Positions 1 to 8,550 of a DNA stretch of 41,246 bases are shown here, piece by piece. Made by a program: the position numbers and the translations under genes. The stretch is taken from NCBI GenBank assembly GCA_947566125.1, contig CANOIR010000017.1, positions 1 through 41,246 of the forward strand, in the 5' to 3' direction. The notes under the pieces are model-generated. The model was given only the letters and a program-made list of their open reading frames with translations, was not told the DNA's origin and searched no databases. The DNA comes from an uncultured Ruminococcus sp. GTDB taxonomy: Bacteria > Bacillota > Clostridia > Oscillospirales > Ruminococcaceae. Numbering within the stretch: the stretch's first letter is position 1; each line of letters starts with the position of its first letter.

Positions 1-53
1 TCGCTAAAATTTGCCGAAAAGATGCGTGCAATATCCTTATGAGAACAAGTTCT
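1..53 (-). repeat. Arm of a palindromic intergenic repeat, cut by the window edge
   Basis: This stretch is the reverse complement of the left arm (20783-20835) of the palindromic element at 20783-20946. I count 52 of 53 positions identical, the only difference being G versus A at position 13. It ends with GAGAACAAGTTCT. The rest of the element, if present, lies before the window. The match is seen directly; that it is a mobile or dispersed repeat is inferred. Confidence 0.85.
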
Positions 54-139
54 TATACATCTCAAAATATAATTCGACTCTTTTCTATATTATTATATCA
101 AAAAAAATCAATTTCGGGAAGACTTTTTTAAAAAATATA

Positions 140-168
140 TTTACCTTTTTCTGAAAATATGATAAAAT
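140..168 (+). promoter_or_regulatory. Possible weak promoter for the metallophosphoesterase gene
   Basis: TTTACC (140-145), a 17-base spacer and TAAAAT (163-168) lie in an otherwise featureless AT-rich stretch about 95 bases before the gene's start. The match to the sigma-A consensus is only partial, so this is tentative. Nothing else is recognisable in 54-263. Confidence 0.3.
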
Positions 169-263
169 AACTTTAGAGATAAAATTATGCTGCTTTCAAA
201 GCACTTTTGCAAATTTATTTAAGGTAATCACCACAGATGTACAACAGTAAGGAGGAACAAAAT

Positions 264-962
264 TTGGTTTATGTAACAGGAGATACACACGGAGATTATG
301 ACAGATTCAATGATCCTTTTCTAAAAAAACTTGAAGAAGAGGATACACTAATAATATGCGGTGATTTTGGCTTTATATGGGATGGATCACCGCAGGAAGA
401 AGCTGTATTAAAAAAGCTTTCTCAAAAAAAATATACAATAGCTTTTGTAGACGGATGTCACGAAAATTTTGACCTACTTGAAAGAAAATATCCTTTGAAC
501 AGATGGAAAGGCGGGATAATACGCCAAATAGCACCAAATATAGTTCACTTACAGCGTGGTGAAATTTATACTATTGAAGGTGAAAAATATTTTACTTTCG
601 GCGGCGGTCACAGTCAAGACATAGAATATAGAAAAGACACCGGTAATTGGTGGAAACAGGAACATCCTACTCACCGTGAAATTCGCCATGCAATATATAA
701 GCTTCATGAAAGCGATTCAAAAGTAGACTATATCATAACTCATGAACCTCCTGCTTCGCTCAAGGACTGCCTTGGAGTAGATGTCCAGCAGCGTCTGGAG
801 ATACATACATTCTTTGAAGATATAATAAAAGAATGCGAATACAAAAAGTGGTTTTTCGGAAAATGCCATATGGACAGATTTATACCGCTTAAGTATTATG
901 CATTATTTGAAGAAATACTTCCGGTAGAAACACATAAAAAAAGAGGAGTATTCAGACGATAA
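264..962 (+). CDS. Calcineurin-like metallophosphoesterase with altered metal ligands
   Basis: About 232 residues, cytoplasmic (no signal peptide). The family hydrolyses phosphoester bonds using two metal ions. Motifs in order: GDTHGD near the N-terminus, GDFGF, a GCHEN block where the family normally has GN-H-E/D, a THEPP histidine, and FGKCH where GHxH is normal. The Asn of the third motif is therefore Cys, and the first His of the last motif is Lys; both positions normally bind metal. The start is placed at TTG 264 rather than ATG 237. A full Shine-Dalgarno TAAGGAGG (248-255) sits inside the longer frame, 8 bases before the TTG, and the protein then begins directly with the first strand (VYVTGDTHGD). 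The gene stands alone and ends at a terminator shared with the convergent amidase gene. The substrate is unknown, and activity is uncertain given the substitutions. Confidence 0.85.
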   Translation: MVYVTGDTHGDYDRFNDPFLKKLEEEDTLIICGDFGFIWDGSPQEEAVLKKLSQKKYTIAFVDGCHENFDLLERKYPLNRWKGGIIRQIAPNIVHLQRGEIYTIEGEKYFTFGGGHSQDIEYRKDTGNWWKQEHPTHREIRHAIYKLHESDSKVDYIITHEPPASLKDCLGVDVQQRLEIHTFFEDIIKECEYKKWFFGKCHMDRFIPLKYYALFEEILPVETHKKRGVFRR

Positions 963-968
963 TTAAGA

Positions 969-1009
969 ACAGGGCTGAGCATTTTTTAGTGCATCAGCCC
1001 TGTTTTTTA
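969..1009. terminator. Bidirectional rho-independent terminator
   Basis: A perfect 10-base stem ACAGGGCTGA (969-978) / TCAGCCCTGT (994-1003) is followed by a T run. It lies between two convergent genes, and an A run on the left makes it usable on the minus strand for the amidase gene as well. Confidence 0.85.
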
Positions 1010-1744
1010 TACACTCAAAAATTTATCGCTTACATATCCTGTAACACCCTGATAAAATATAACATACCAGCCATCAGTTTTACCGTAAACTATAACATTA
1101 GAACCATCAGGTATTGTACCGATGACACGACTGTTGACAGATGGAAATTCTCTGATATTTAGATTGCTTCCTCCTGCTGTTACTGTACCCATTTTAACAG
1201 GTCCTGCATTTATAAACGGTATACCAAAATAATCACAAAGTGACTCAACAAGATTTATTGCAATAGGAGTAAGATTCTCCCTTATCCATTGTGCATCTTG
1301 AATATTATCGTGATAACCTATCTCACATAATACAGCAACCGCTTTAGTTTGAGTGACTTCTCCCAAGGAAGTAGTCGGCTTTGCTGAGGTCTTATCCGGC
1401 AAAGGGTATATCATCTTGAAATTATTTGCAATGATAGTTGCAAGTGTTTCACTCGACTTGCTAAGCGGAGAATAATAAATATCTATTCCACGCAGCTTTC
1501 CTGAAAGCGACTCCGGAGCAGCATTGCTGTGAAGTGCTAAATGAACATCAAAGTTACCTGCATTTGAGTCAGCAATAGCTCCAGCAGCACCACGTGATGG
1601 GTCATTTCTTCTGTATTCAATGCCACTTGCACGGAGATAAGGTTCCATGCGGTCAGCAACTTGATTCATATAAAACTCTTCATTACCGCCGTTTACATAA
1701 GGATTCCATTCCTGAGTGGACGGACTTAAAAATACGCTTGGCAT
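1007..1744 (-). CDS. N-acetylmuramoyl-L-alanine amidase with C-terminal SH3b domain
   Basis: 245 residues. Residues 1-175 resemble the zinc-dependent amidase_3 fold that cleaves the bond between muramic acid and the peptide stem of peptidoglycan. NEEF, LHSNA and CEIGYHDN match the Glu, His and catalytic Glu blocks. The first block, normally a PGHGG-type histidine, reads SPSTQEW, a variant I believe occurs in some clostridial and phage amidases. Residues about 181-245 form a bacterial SH3 domain (GSNLNIREFPS, YGKTDGWYVIFY, GYVSDKFL) that would bind cell wall. There is no signal peptide or transmembrane segment, so export would need a holin-like or non-classical route, or action after lysis. 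The Shine-Dalgarno is weak (AGGAAAA). It lies 108 bases downstream of tgt with no clear terminator between, so readthrough from queA-tgt is possible. Confidence 0.85.
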   Translation of the reverse strand: MPSVFLSPSTQEWNPYVNGGNEEFYMNQVADRMEPYLRASGIEYRRNDPSRGAAGAIADSNAGNFDVHLALHSNAAPESLSGKLRGIDIYYSPLSKSSETLATIIANNFKMIYPLPDKTSAKPTTSLGEVTQTKAVAVLCEIGYHDNIQDAQWIRENLTPIAINLVESLCDYFGIPFINAGPVKMGTVTAGGSNLNIREFPSVNSRVIGTIPDGSNVIVYGKTDGWYVIFYQGVTGYVSDKFLSV

Positions 1745-1764
1745 TTTTCCTAAAAGCCTCTTTT

Positions 1765-1791
1765 CCTGTTGGTACAGGCGTTTATGCCTGT
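1765..1791 (-). other. Overlapping mutually exclusive small hairpins in the amidase leader
   Basis: CCTGT (1765-1769) can pair with ACAGG (1774-1778), or ACAGGC (1774-1779) can pair with GCCTGT (1786-1791). The two use the same central segment, so only one can form at a time. They sit in the tgt-amidase gap, 20-50 bases before the amidase start. No T run follows, so neither is a classical terminator. Any function is speculative. Confidence 0.3.
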
Positions 1792-1852
1792 TCTTTACAG
1801 TTTATGCTTTTGCCTGAGAATGCGTGATTATTGAGCGTATAACCAGATATAA

Positions 1853-2986
<1,134 letters not shown>

Positions 2987-3002
2987 TCAAAATTCCTCCA
3001 TA

Positions 3003-4031
3003 TTATAAAATGCACATTGCATCGCCAAAGCTGAAAAATCTATATTTTTCTTCAACTGCGGTTTTATAGGCATTCATAGTCTTATCGTATCCAAGAAATG
3101 CAGATACAAGCATAATAAGCGTACTTTCAGGCAAATGAAAATTTGTTATAAGTCCATCAAGAACTTTAAATTCATATCCCGGATAAATGAAAATATCAGT
3201 ATTTCCATCATCTGCTACTATTTCACCATTGTGAGATGTAGCTATAGCTTCAAGCGTTCTGCAAGAAGTAGTACCCACTGCAATAACACGTCCGCCGTTT
3301 TTCTTGGTCTGTCTTATTTTTTCAGCTGTTTCTTCCGGAAGCATATAATGTTCACTGTGCATCTTATGCTTTAAAACATCGTCCTCTTTTACCGGACGGA
3401 ATGTTCCAAGTCCTACATGAAGTGTAACATATGCAAGGTCAACGCCTTTTTCCTCCAGCTTTTTAAGCATTTCTTTTGTAAAATGAAGTCCGGCAGTAGG
3501 TGCGGCAGCAGAACCTATTTCACGTGAATATACTGTCTGATATCTCTCTTTATCTTCAAGCTTTGCAGTGATATAAGGCGGCAGAGGCATTTGACCTATT
3601 TCATCAAGGACAGTATAAAAGTTGCCGTCACAAGTAAATTGTACAACACGATTGCCATCATCTTTTACTTCTATGACCTCCGCTTTCAAACGTCCATCGC
3701 CAAAACTAAATTTTGCACCAACTTTTGCCTTTTTTCCAGGTCGACATATTATTTCCCAAATCTTATCGCCCTTTTGCTCAAGAAGCAAAAATTCTATAAA
3801 TGAACCTGTTTCTTCCTTTTCACCATAAAGACGCGCAGGCAAAACACGTGAATCATTCATTACAAGCAAATCACCTTTTTGCAGAATATCGCATAAATTA
3901 TAAAAATGACCATGGGTAATATTACCTGTCTTTCTGTCGATTTCCATGAGTCTTGAATGATCTCTAGGTTCTGTTGGAGTCTGGGCAATATAGCTTTCTG
4001 GCAGGTCGTAGTAAAAATCTGACTTTTTCAT
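3003..4031 (-). CDS. queA: S-adenosylmethionine:tRNA ribosyltransferase-isomerase
   Basis: 342 residues, typical of QueA. It transfers and isomerises the ribosyl group of S-adenosylmethionine onto preQ1-tRNA, giving epoxyqueuosine. The N-terminus [18 protein letters not shown] and the motifs [42 protein letters not shown] and NFHLPESTL are characteristic. The start is taken at ATG 4031, where an AGGAGA ribosome site precedes it. The frame is open for 16 more codons to 4079, but that extension lies outside the family consensus and would overlap the divergent promoter. It is transcribed with tgt. Confidence 0.97.
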   Translation of the reverse strand: MKKSDFYYDLPESYIAQTPTEPRDHSRLMEIDRKTGNITHGHFYNLCDILQKGDLLVMNDSRVLPARLYGEKEETGSFIEFLLLEQKGDKIWEIICRPGKKAKVGAKFSFGDGRLKAEVIEVKDDGNRVVQFTCDGNFYTVLDEIGQMPLPPYITAKLEDKERYQTVYSREIGSAAAPTAGLHFTKEMLKKLEEKGVDLAYVTLHVGLGTFRPVKEDDVLKHKMHSEHYMLPEETAEKIRQTKKNGGRVIAVGTTSCRTLEAIATSHNGEIVADDGNTDIFIYPGYEFKVLDGLITNFHLPESTLIMLVSAFLGYDKTMNAYKTAVEEKYRFFSFGDAMCIL

Positions 4032-4062
4032 ATTAAAATCTCCTGTTTTTTTTAAAATTCTA

Positions 4063-4091
4063 TTGACATAGAACCGCAAAAATGATATTAT
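4063..4091 (+). promoter_or_regulatory. Sigma-A promoter of the asd-dapA-dapB operon
   Basis: Consensus TTGACA (4063-4068), a 17-base spacer and TATTAT (4086-4091), with an extended TG two bases before the -10. Transcription would start near 4098, just before the lysine riboswitch. Confidence 0.85.
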
Positions 4092-4109
4092 AGAAATAAG
4101 AACGTAGCG

Positions 4110-4297
4110 GTTCTAAGGCAGAGGTGCACTTCCGATTAGTATTGTCTGACAGGATGACCAATCCGCTTTATGCAGGCATGAAAGGCTGTAGTGCCGAAGA
4201 TATAGCTTTGGTCGGGCTGTATCTGGGCAGAGTTCCGAACAGGACTCTGACTGTCATCGTTATGATGGAGTGCTGTCCCATACACATTGTGTATGGC
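4110..4297 (+). promoter_or_regulatory. Lysine riboswitch (L box) aptamer
   Basis: The leader of asd carries the conserved lysine-riboswitch landmarks in order: GGCAGAGGTGCA at the 5' side, GTAGTGCCGAAG in the middle, a GACTGTCA-like block (ACTCTGACTGTCAT), and TGGAGTGCTGTC at the 3' side. GGCAG (4117-4121) can pair with CTGTC (4273-4277) to close helix P1. A further 8-base-pair hairpin (4278-4296, loop ATT) follows, then a terminator at 4324-4346. In this class lysine binding stabilises P1 and favours termination, so high lysine should switch off the asd-dapA-dapB operon. The assignment rests on motif recognition and on the downstream genes being exactly the expected targets. Confidence 0.93.
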
Positions 4298-4323
4298 ACT
4301 TATTCTATTATATCGTATGAGCA

Positions 4324-4346
4324 GCCGGTTTTCAACCGGTTTTTTC
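4324..4346 (+). terminator. Riboswitch-controlled terminator before asd
   Basis: Stem CCGGTT (4325-4330) / AACCGG (4334-4339), loop TTC, followed by six T. It is placed between the lysine aptamer and the asd ribosome binding site, as expected for the expression platform. Confidence 0.85.
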
Positions 4347-4377
4347 ATATTTTTTAGATTTTTGGAGGAATTACAAA

Positions 4378-5463
4378 ATGAAACAGTTTCATGTGGGTAT
4401 TATTGGTGCAACAGGTATGGTTGGACAGCGTTTCGCAACGCTCCTTGCTGACCATCCGTGGTTTGATGTAAAGGTTTTGGCTGCATCTCCAAGAAGTGCA
4501 GGCAAAACTTATAAAGAGGCAGTAGGCAATCGTTGGGCAATGACAGTTACTATGCCTGAATCTATGGAAAACATGATAATCATGGATGCACAGGCTGATA
4601 TTGAAAAAATTGCCGATATGGTTGATTTTGTATTCTGTGCTGTTGACATGAAGAAGGAAGATATAAAGGCTCTTGAAGAAGCATATGCAAAGGCTGAATG
4701 TCCAGTTGTATCAAACAATTCAGCGCACAGATTTACTGACGATGTTCCTATGGTAGTACCAGAAGTAAATCCAGAGCATATTGAAATTATCGAAAGCCAG
4801 AGAAAACGTCTTGGCACAAAGAGAGGCTTTATCGCTGTTAAATCAAACTGCTCTATCCAGAGCTATGTTCCAGCACTTTCACCGCTTAGAAAATTTGGCA
4901 TCAAGAATGTACTTGCTTGTACCTATCAGGCAATTTCCGGTGCAGGTAAAACATTTGCAACATGGCCTGATATGATCGACAATGTTATCCCATTCATTGG
5001 CGGAGAAGAAGAAAAGTCTGAACAAGAGCCATTAAAGGTATGGGGTACTATTGAAGACGGTAAAATCGTAAAGGCTCAAAGTCCTCTTATTACAACACAG
5101 TGCCTGCGTGTACCAGTATCAGACGGTCATACAGCAGCTGTATTTGTAAACTTTGAAAATAAACCTTCTAAGGAAGAAATGCTGGAAATCTGGTCTGAAT
5201 TCAAGGGCGTTCCTCAGGAGCTTGATCTGCCAAGTGCACCAAAGCAGTTCCTGAATTATTTTGAAGAAGATAATCGTCCTCAGGCTAAGCTTGACCGTAT
5301 GTTAGAAGGCGGTATGGCTGTATCTATCGGCAGACTCCGTGAAGATACACTGTTTGATTACAAGTTTGTATGTCTTTCCCATAACACACTCAGAGGTGCA
5401 GCAGGCGGTGCGGTTCTTTTAGCAGAACTTCTGGCTGCAAAGGGTTATTTTGATAAGGATTAA
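4378..5463 (+). CDS. asd: Aspartate-semialdehyde dehydrogenase
   Basis: 361 residues. It reduces aspartyl phosphate to aspartate semialdehyde with NADPH, the branch point to lysine, threonine and methionine. The N-terminal nucleotide fold is IGATGMVGQRF, the catalytic Cys lies in KSNCSIQSYVPAL, and GAGKTFATWPD and DGHTAAVFVNFE carry substrate-site residues. The length and the SNCSIQ block fit the branch shared with archaea and fungi rather than the shorter E. coli type. A clear TTGGAGGAA ribosome site precedes the ATG. It is the first gene behind the lysine riboswitch and is followed by dapA after 68 bases, so it should be co-regulated with lysine and diaminopimelate synthesis. Confidence 0.97.
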   Translation: MKQFHVGIIGATGMVGQRFATLLADHPWFDVKVLAASPRSAGKTYKEAVGNRWAMTVTMPESMENMIIMDAQADIEKIADMVDFVFCAVDMKKEDIKALEEAYAKAECPVVSNNSAHRFTDDVPMVVPEVNPEHIEIIESQRKRLGTKRGFIAVKSNCSIQSYVPALSPLRKFGIKNVLACTYQAISGAGKTFATWPDMIDNVIPFIGGEEEKSEQEPLKVWGTIEDGKIVKAQSPLITTQCLRVPVSDGHTAAVFVNFENKPSKEEMLEIWSEFKGVPQELDLPSAPKQFLNYFEEDNRPQAKLDRMLEGGMAVSIGRLREDTLFDYKFVCLSHNTLRGAAGGAVLLAELLAAKGYFDKD

Positions 5464-5531
5464 AAGCGTAAAAATCAAAGCTTTATATTAAAATTTTAAA
5501 TTTAAACGATTTTGACAAGGAGGTATTTGTA

Positions 5532-6422
5532 ATGAAAAATACAATTTTCACCGGAGCCGGAGTTGCTATCGTAACTCCAATGCTTCCAGACGGAGCAGTT
5601 GACTTTGACGGACTGAAAAAACTCATTGATTTTCAGATAGACGGTGGTACAGATGCAATCATCATTTGCGGTACAACAGGCGAATCTTCTACACTTGATG
5701 ATGATGAGCATCGTGCAGCTATACGCTGTGCAGTTGAGCATACTGCTAACCGCATACCAGTAATAGCAGGTACAGGCAGCAACGACACAAAGTATGCTAT
5801 AGAGCTTTCAAAAGAAGCTCAGGAATTGGGTGCTGACGGTCTGCTTGTTGTAACACCTTATTATAATAAATGCACTCAAAAAGGTCTTTATCAGCATTAT
5901 AAGCAGATCGCTGATAATGTAAATATCCCTATGATACTTTATAATATTCCAAGCAGAACAGGTGTTGCAATCGATGTTGCTACTGTTGAAGCATTGGGTC
6001 AGCACAAAAATATCGTTGCTGTAAAGGAAGCATCCGGCAATATCGGTTATACAGCTAAGCTTGCTGCAAAATGCGGTGATTTGGTTGACATCTACAGCGG
6101 TAATGACGACATGATAGTTCCTATTATGTCACTGGGCGGTAAGGGTGTTATTTCCGTACTTTCCAATATTCTGCCTAAGGAAACACATCAGATGTGTCAG
6201 TATTGCCTTGATAATAATTTCGCGGAGGCAACAAGACTTCAGCTTGAATATCTTAAGCTTATAAACACACTCTTTATTGAGGTAAATCCTATTCCAGTAA
6301 AGACAGCTATGAATATTATCGGTCTGCCATCAGGTCCATGCAGAATGCCTCTGTGTGAAATGACTGATGAACATATCGAAACTATGAAAAAAGTTCTGGC
6401 TGAAAACGGACTTCTTAAATAA
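5532..6422 (+). CDS. dapA: 4-hydroxy-tetrahydrodipicolinate synthase
   Basis: 296 residues, the normal size. It condenses pyruvate with aspartate semialdehyde in the first committed step of diaminopimelate/lysine synthesis. A TIM-barrel with GTTGESSTL, the tyrosine block TPYYNKCTQKG, and the Schiff-base lysine in VAVKEASGN (about residue 165) is seen; IYSGNDD follows. An AAGGAGG ribosome site precedes the ATG. It is the second gene of the riboswitch operon. Confidence 0.97.
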   Translation: MKNTIFTGAGVAIVTPMLPDGAVDFDGLKKLIDFQIDGGTDAIIICGTTGESSTLDDDEHRAAIRCAVEHTANRIPVIAGTGSNDTKYAIELSKEAQELGADGLLVVTPYYNKCTQKGLYQHYKQIADNVNIPMILYNIPSRTGVAIDVATVEALGQHKNIVAVKEASGNIGYTAKLAAKCGDLVDIYSGNDDMIVPIMSLGGKGVISVLSNILPKETHQMCQYCLDNNFAEATRLQLEYLKLINTLFIEVNPIPVKTAMNIIGLPSGPCRMPLCEMTDEHIETMKKVLAENGLLK

Positions 6423-6487
6423 TTTACTAAAACAATTTAGAAGTTTAAATGAAAGGATACCGCAGCAGCGGTTAAAGGTAAAATATA

Positions 6488-7252
6488 ATGACAAATATTG
6501 TAATTTGCGGTGCTAACGGCAAAATGGGTCATACCGTTGCTTCCTGCATTGAGTCACGTGATGACTGCAAGGTAATTGCCGGCATTGATGCATATACAAA
6601 GGTTTACAGCAACTTCCCTATTGTAGAAACTCCTGCAATGCTTACAGAACAGCCTGATGTAATAATTGATTTTTCAAATCCATCTTCTTTGGATTCACTT
6701 CTTGAATACGGACTTACCCACAATGTAGCTCTTGTTCTTGCAACTACAGGTTACAGTGATGAGCAAATTTCCAAGATAAAGACTGCGTCTGAACAGATCC
6801 CTGTGTTCTTCACATTTAATATGTCACTGGGTATAAACCTTTTGGTACAGCTTGCAAAAACAGCTGTAACAGTTCTGGGTGACCAGTTTGACATTGAAGT
6901 TGTTGAGAAACATCATAATCAAAAGATCGATGCACCAAGCGGAACTGCTATCATGATTGCAAATGCGATAAATGAAACTCGTGATAATCAGTATCATTAT
7001 GTATACGACAGACACGCAAGACGCATGAAGCGTGAAAAGTCTGAGATAGGAATGCACGCCATCAGAGGCGGTACTATCGTAGGTGAACACGATGTTATCT
7101 TTGCAGGACGTGATGAGGTTATTACCCTTTCTCATAGTGCTGCATCAAAGAGTGTATTTGCTGTTGGTGCAGTTAATGCAGCTGTATTTATCAAAGGCAA
7201 AGAAGCCGGTATATACGATATGGCACAACTTGTTGAAGCTCAAAAAGCATAA
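6488..7252 (+). CDS. dapB: 4-hydroxy-tetrahydrodipicolinate reductase
   Basis: 254 residues. It reduces the DapA product with NAD(P)H. The N-terminal GANGKMG is the nucleotide-binding glycine motif, and EKHHNQKIDAPSGTA holds the catalytic His and Lys and the substrate-binding loop. The ribosome site is AAAGG, 8 bases before the ATG. It is last in the asd-dapA-dapB unit and is followed within 25 bases by a strong terminator. Later diaminopimelate genes are not in the window. Confidence 0.97.
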   Translation: MTNIVICGANGKMGHTVASCIESRDDCKVIAGIDAYTKVYSNFPIVETPAMLTEQPDVIIDFSNPSSLDSLLEYGLTHNVALVLATTGYSDEQISKIKTASEQIPVFFTFNMSLGINLLVQLAKTAVTVLGDQFDIEVVEKHHNQKIDAPSGTAIMIANAINETRDNQYHYVYDRHARRMKREKSEIGMHAIRGGTIVGEHDVIFAGRDEVITLSHSAASKSVFAVGAVNAAVFIKGKEAGIYDMAQLVEAQKA

Positions 7253-7275
7253 ATTTAACTTTGAATCATAAATAC

Positions 7276-7312
7276 AAAAAAACTGCTGCACTTAAAAATG
7301 CAGCAGTTTTTT
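7276..7312. terminator. Bidirectional terminator after dapB
   Basis: The inverted repeat ACTGCTGCA / TGCAGCAGT is flanked by A and T runs (7276-7290 with 7299-7312). It lies between the convergent dapB and a lipoprotein gene and can serve both. The stem resembles that of the terminator at 11941-11975, but the loops differ. Confidence 0.9.
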
Positions 7313-7320
7313 GCAACTTC

Positions 7321-8400
7321 TTATTTAATTTCAGACCATTGGGTATAGGTATAAGTATTCACACTCAGAAGGTCAAATTGTTCTATTTCGGGTATGTAAT
7401 ATCCCATATAAAGTGCAGTACCATCAACATAAGAAATGTTCCCATCTTTTGTTAAAGTTTTGGTATTCATTATTATAACATAAAATGTATCCCTACATAT
7501 GCGATAAAATTTTTCATCAGAACTGTTCTGACTGTCTTCAATATAATCCATAGGTCTTGAACCACCTATCTTATAACCATTCATATTTGCCGAAAGCGTA
7601 TGTTCAAGTTCATCTTCTGTAAGACCATACTCCTTCATTGAAACGAGTTTATCAAATGCAGCCTGACCGTAGTAAACCTCGTAATTGCCTTCAAAATACG
7701 AGCTTTCAGGGTCACCGGATGTTTCAAAATATTTAAAAGTGCCATCATCATTCAAATGAATTTCTGTACCTTGACTAATTGTAAACTTTCTGCCGGATGC
7801 CATATCTTCAATTCCTATATTAAAAGAAACGGTTTTGGTTACTTCACGTATATCGGTATCAGGCTCATTTTCTTCTGCACATTGAGAAGCAAATGTAATT
7901 ACTGTATTTTTATCCGGTGCTATCAGTACATCAATATTAAACAATATATTTTTGCCAGTCATTTTAATACGTCCTACAAAACAGCTTGTATCATCAGCTG
8001 TTTTAATGGAAGAAAGTTTTTCTTTATTTACAATGTTATAAGTAGAAGAATATGTATCACACAAATTACTGTAAAATTCTTCTGGCTCAAAATTTCCAAG
8101 TTCGGATTCGCCTTGAATCTGATATGCACTTTTTTTATCAGAGGAAGTAAATGAACCTTCATATTCAGACATTTCTACCCAGTCAGACGGAACTTCAAAT
8201 GAAACATTTCCTACAGTGCAAGTTTGCTTTGAATTAGCAGATGTTTTATTATTTGATTTATTTTCAGAACTATCCTCTAATTCTTCAGCCTTTTTTGATA
8301 TTTCATCAGAAAATTCTTTTACTGCATCCTTGAATATATTACATCCTGTAAAATTTAAAGTAATAAGAGAAGCTACAATTATTGATAACATCTTTTTCAT
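7321..8400 (-). CDS. Uncharacterised lipoprotein
   Basis: 359 residues. The N-terminal signal (MKKMLSIIVASLITLNFTGC) ends in a lipobox, so the mature protein should be anchored by Cys20 to the outer face of the membrane. An acidic, Ser/Asn-rich linker spans about residues 30-60, followed by a domain that includes a Cys (SQCAEENEPD) and a C-terminal domain with FTISQGTEIHLNDDGTFKYF and GLTEDELEHTL. I do not recognise a named family, and no catalytic motif is evident. The ribosome site is AAAGGA. It has its own consensus promoter, divergent from that of the YeiH-like gene, and stops at the terminator shared with dapB. Confidence 0.85.
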   Translation of the reverse strand: MKKMLSIIVASLITLNFTGCNIFKDAVKEFSDEISKKAEELEDSSENKSNNKTSANSKQTCTVGNVSFEVPSDWVEMSEYEGSFTSSDKKSAYQIQGESELGNFEPEEFYSNLCDTYSSTYNIVNKEKLSSIKTADDTSCFVGRIKMTGKNILFNIDVLIAPDKNTVITFASQCAEENEPDTDIREVTKTVSFNIGIEDMASGRKFTISQGTEIHLNDDGTFKYFETSGDPESSYFEGNYEVYYGQAAFDKLVSMKEYGLTEDELEHTLSANMNGYKIGGSRPMDYIEDSQNSSDEKFYRICRDTFYVIIMNTKTLTKDGNISYVDGTALYMGYYIPEIEQFDLLSVNTYTYTQWSEIK

Positions 8401-8446
8401 AAATAGTATATCCTTTCAAAAAACATATTACATAACCACTGAAGTT

Positions 8447-8475
8447 ATTATAACACTTAAAAAATCTGTTGTCAA
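8447..8475 (-). promoter_or_regulatory. Promoter of the lipoprotein gene
   Basis: Read on the minus strand: TTGACA (8475-8470), 17 bases, TATAAT (8452-8447). This is a perfect consensus, about 47 bases before the lipoprotein start codon. Confidence 0.85.
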
Positions 8476-8487
8476 TTATTAAAAAAG

Positions 8488-8516
8488 TTGATTTTATAAT
8501 ATTTTAGTGATATAAT
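8488..8516 (+). promoter_or_regulatory. Promoter of the YeiH-family gene
   Basis: TTGATT (8488-8493), 17 bases, TATAAT (8511-8516). Transcription would begin about 8523, after the ATG at 8521, which supports the internal start at 8551. Its -35 lies 12 bases from that of the divergent lipoprotein promoter, so the two may interfere. Confidence 0.8.
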
Positions 8517-8550
8517 AGATATGGAAAAACAAAATGTAGGAGGTTATCTA

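Noticed and set aside
4124..4357. Small open frames in the asd leader on both strands
   Set aside because: The region is a lysine riboswitch with terminator; conserved RNA motifs explain the sequence.
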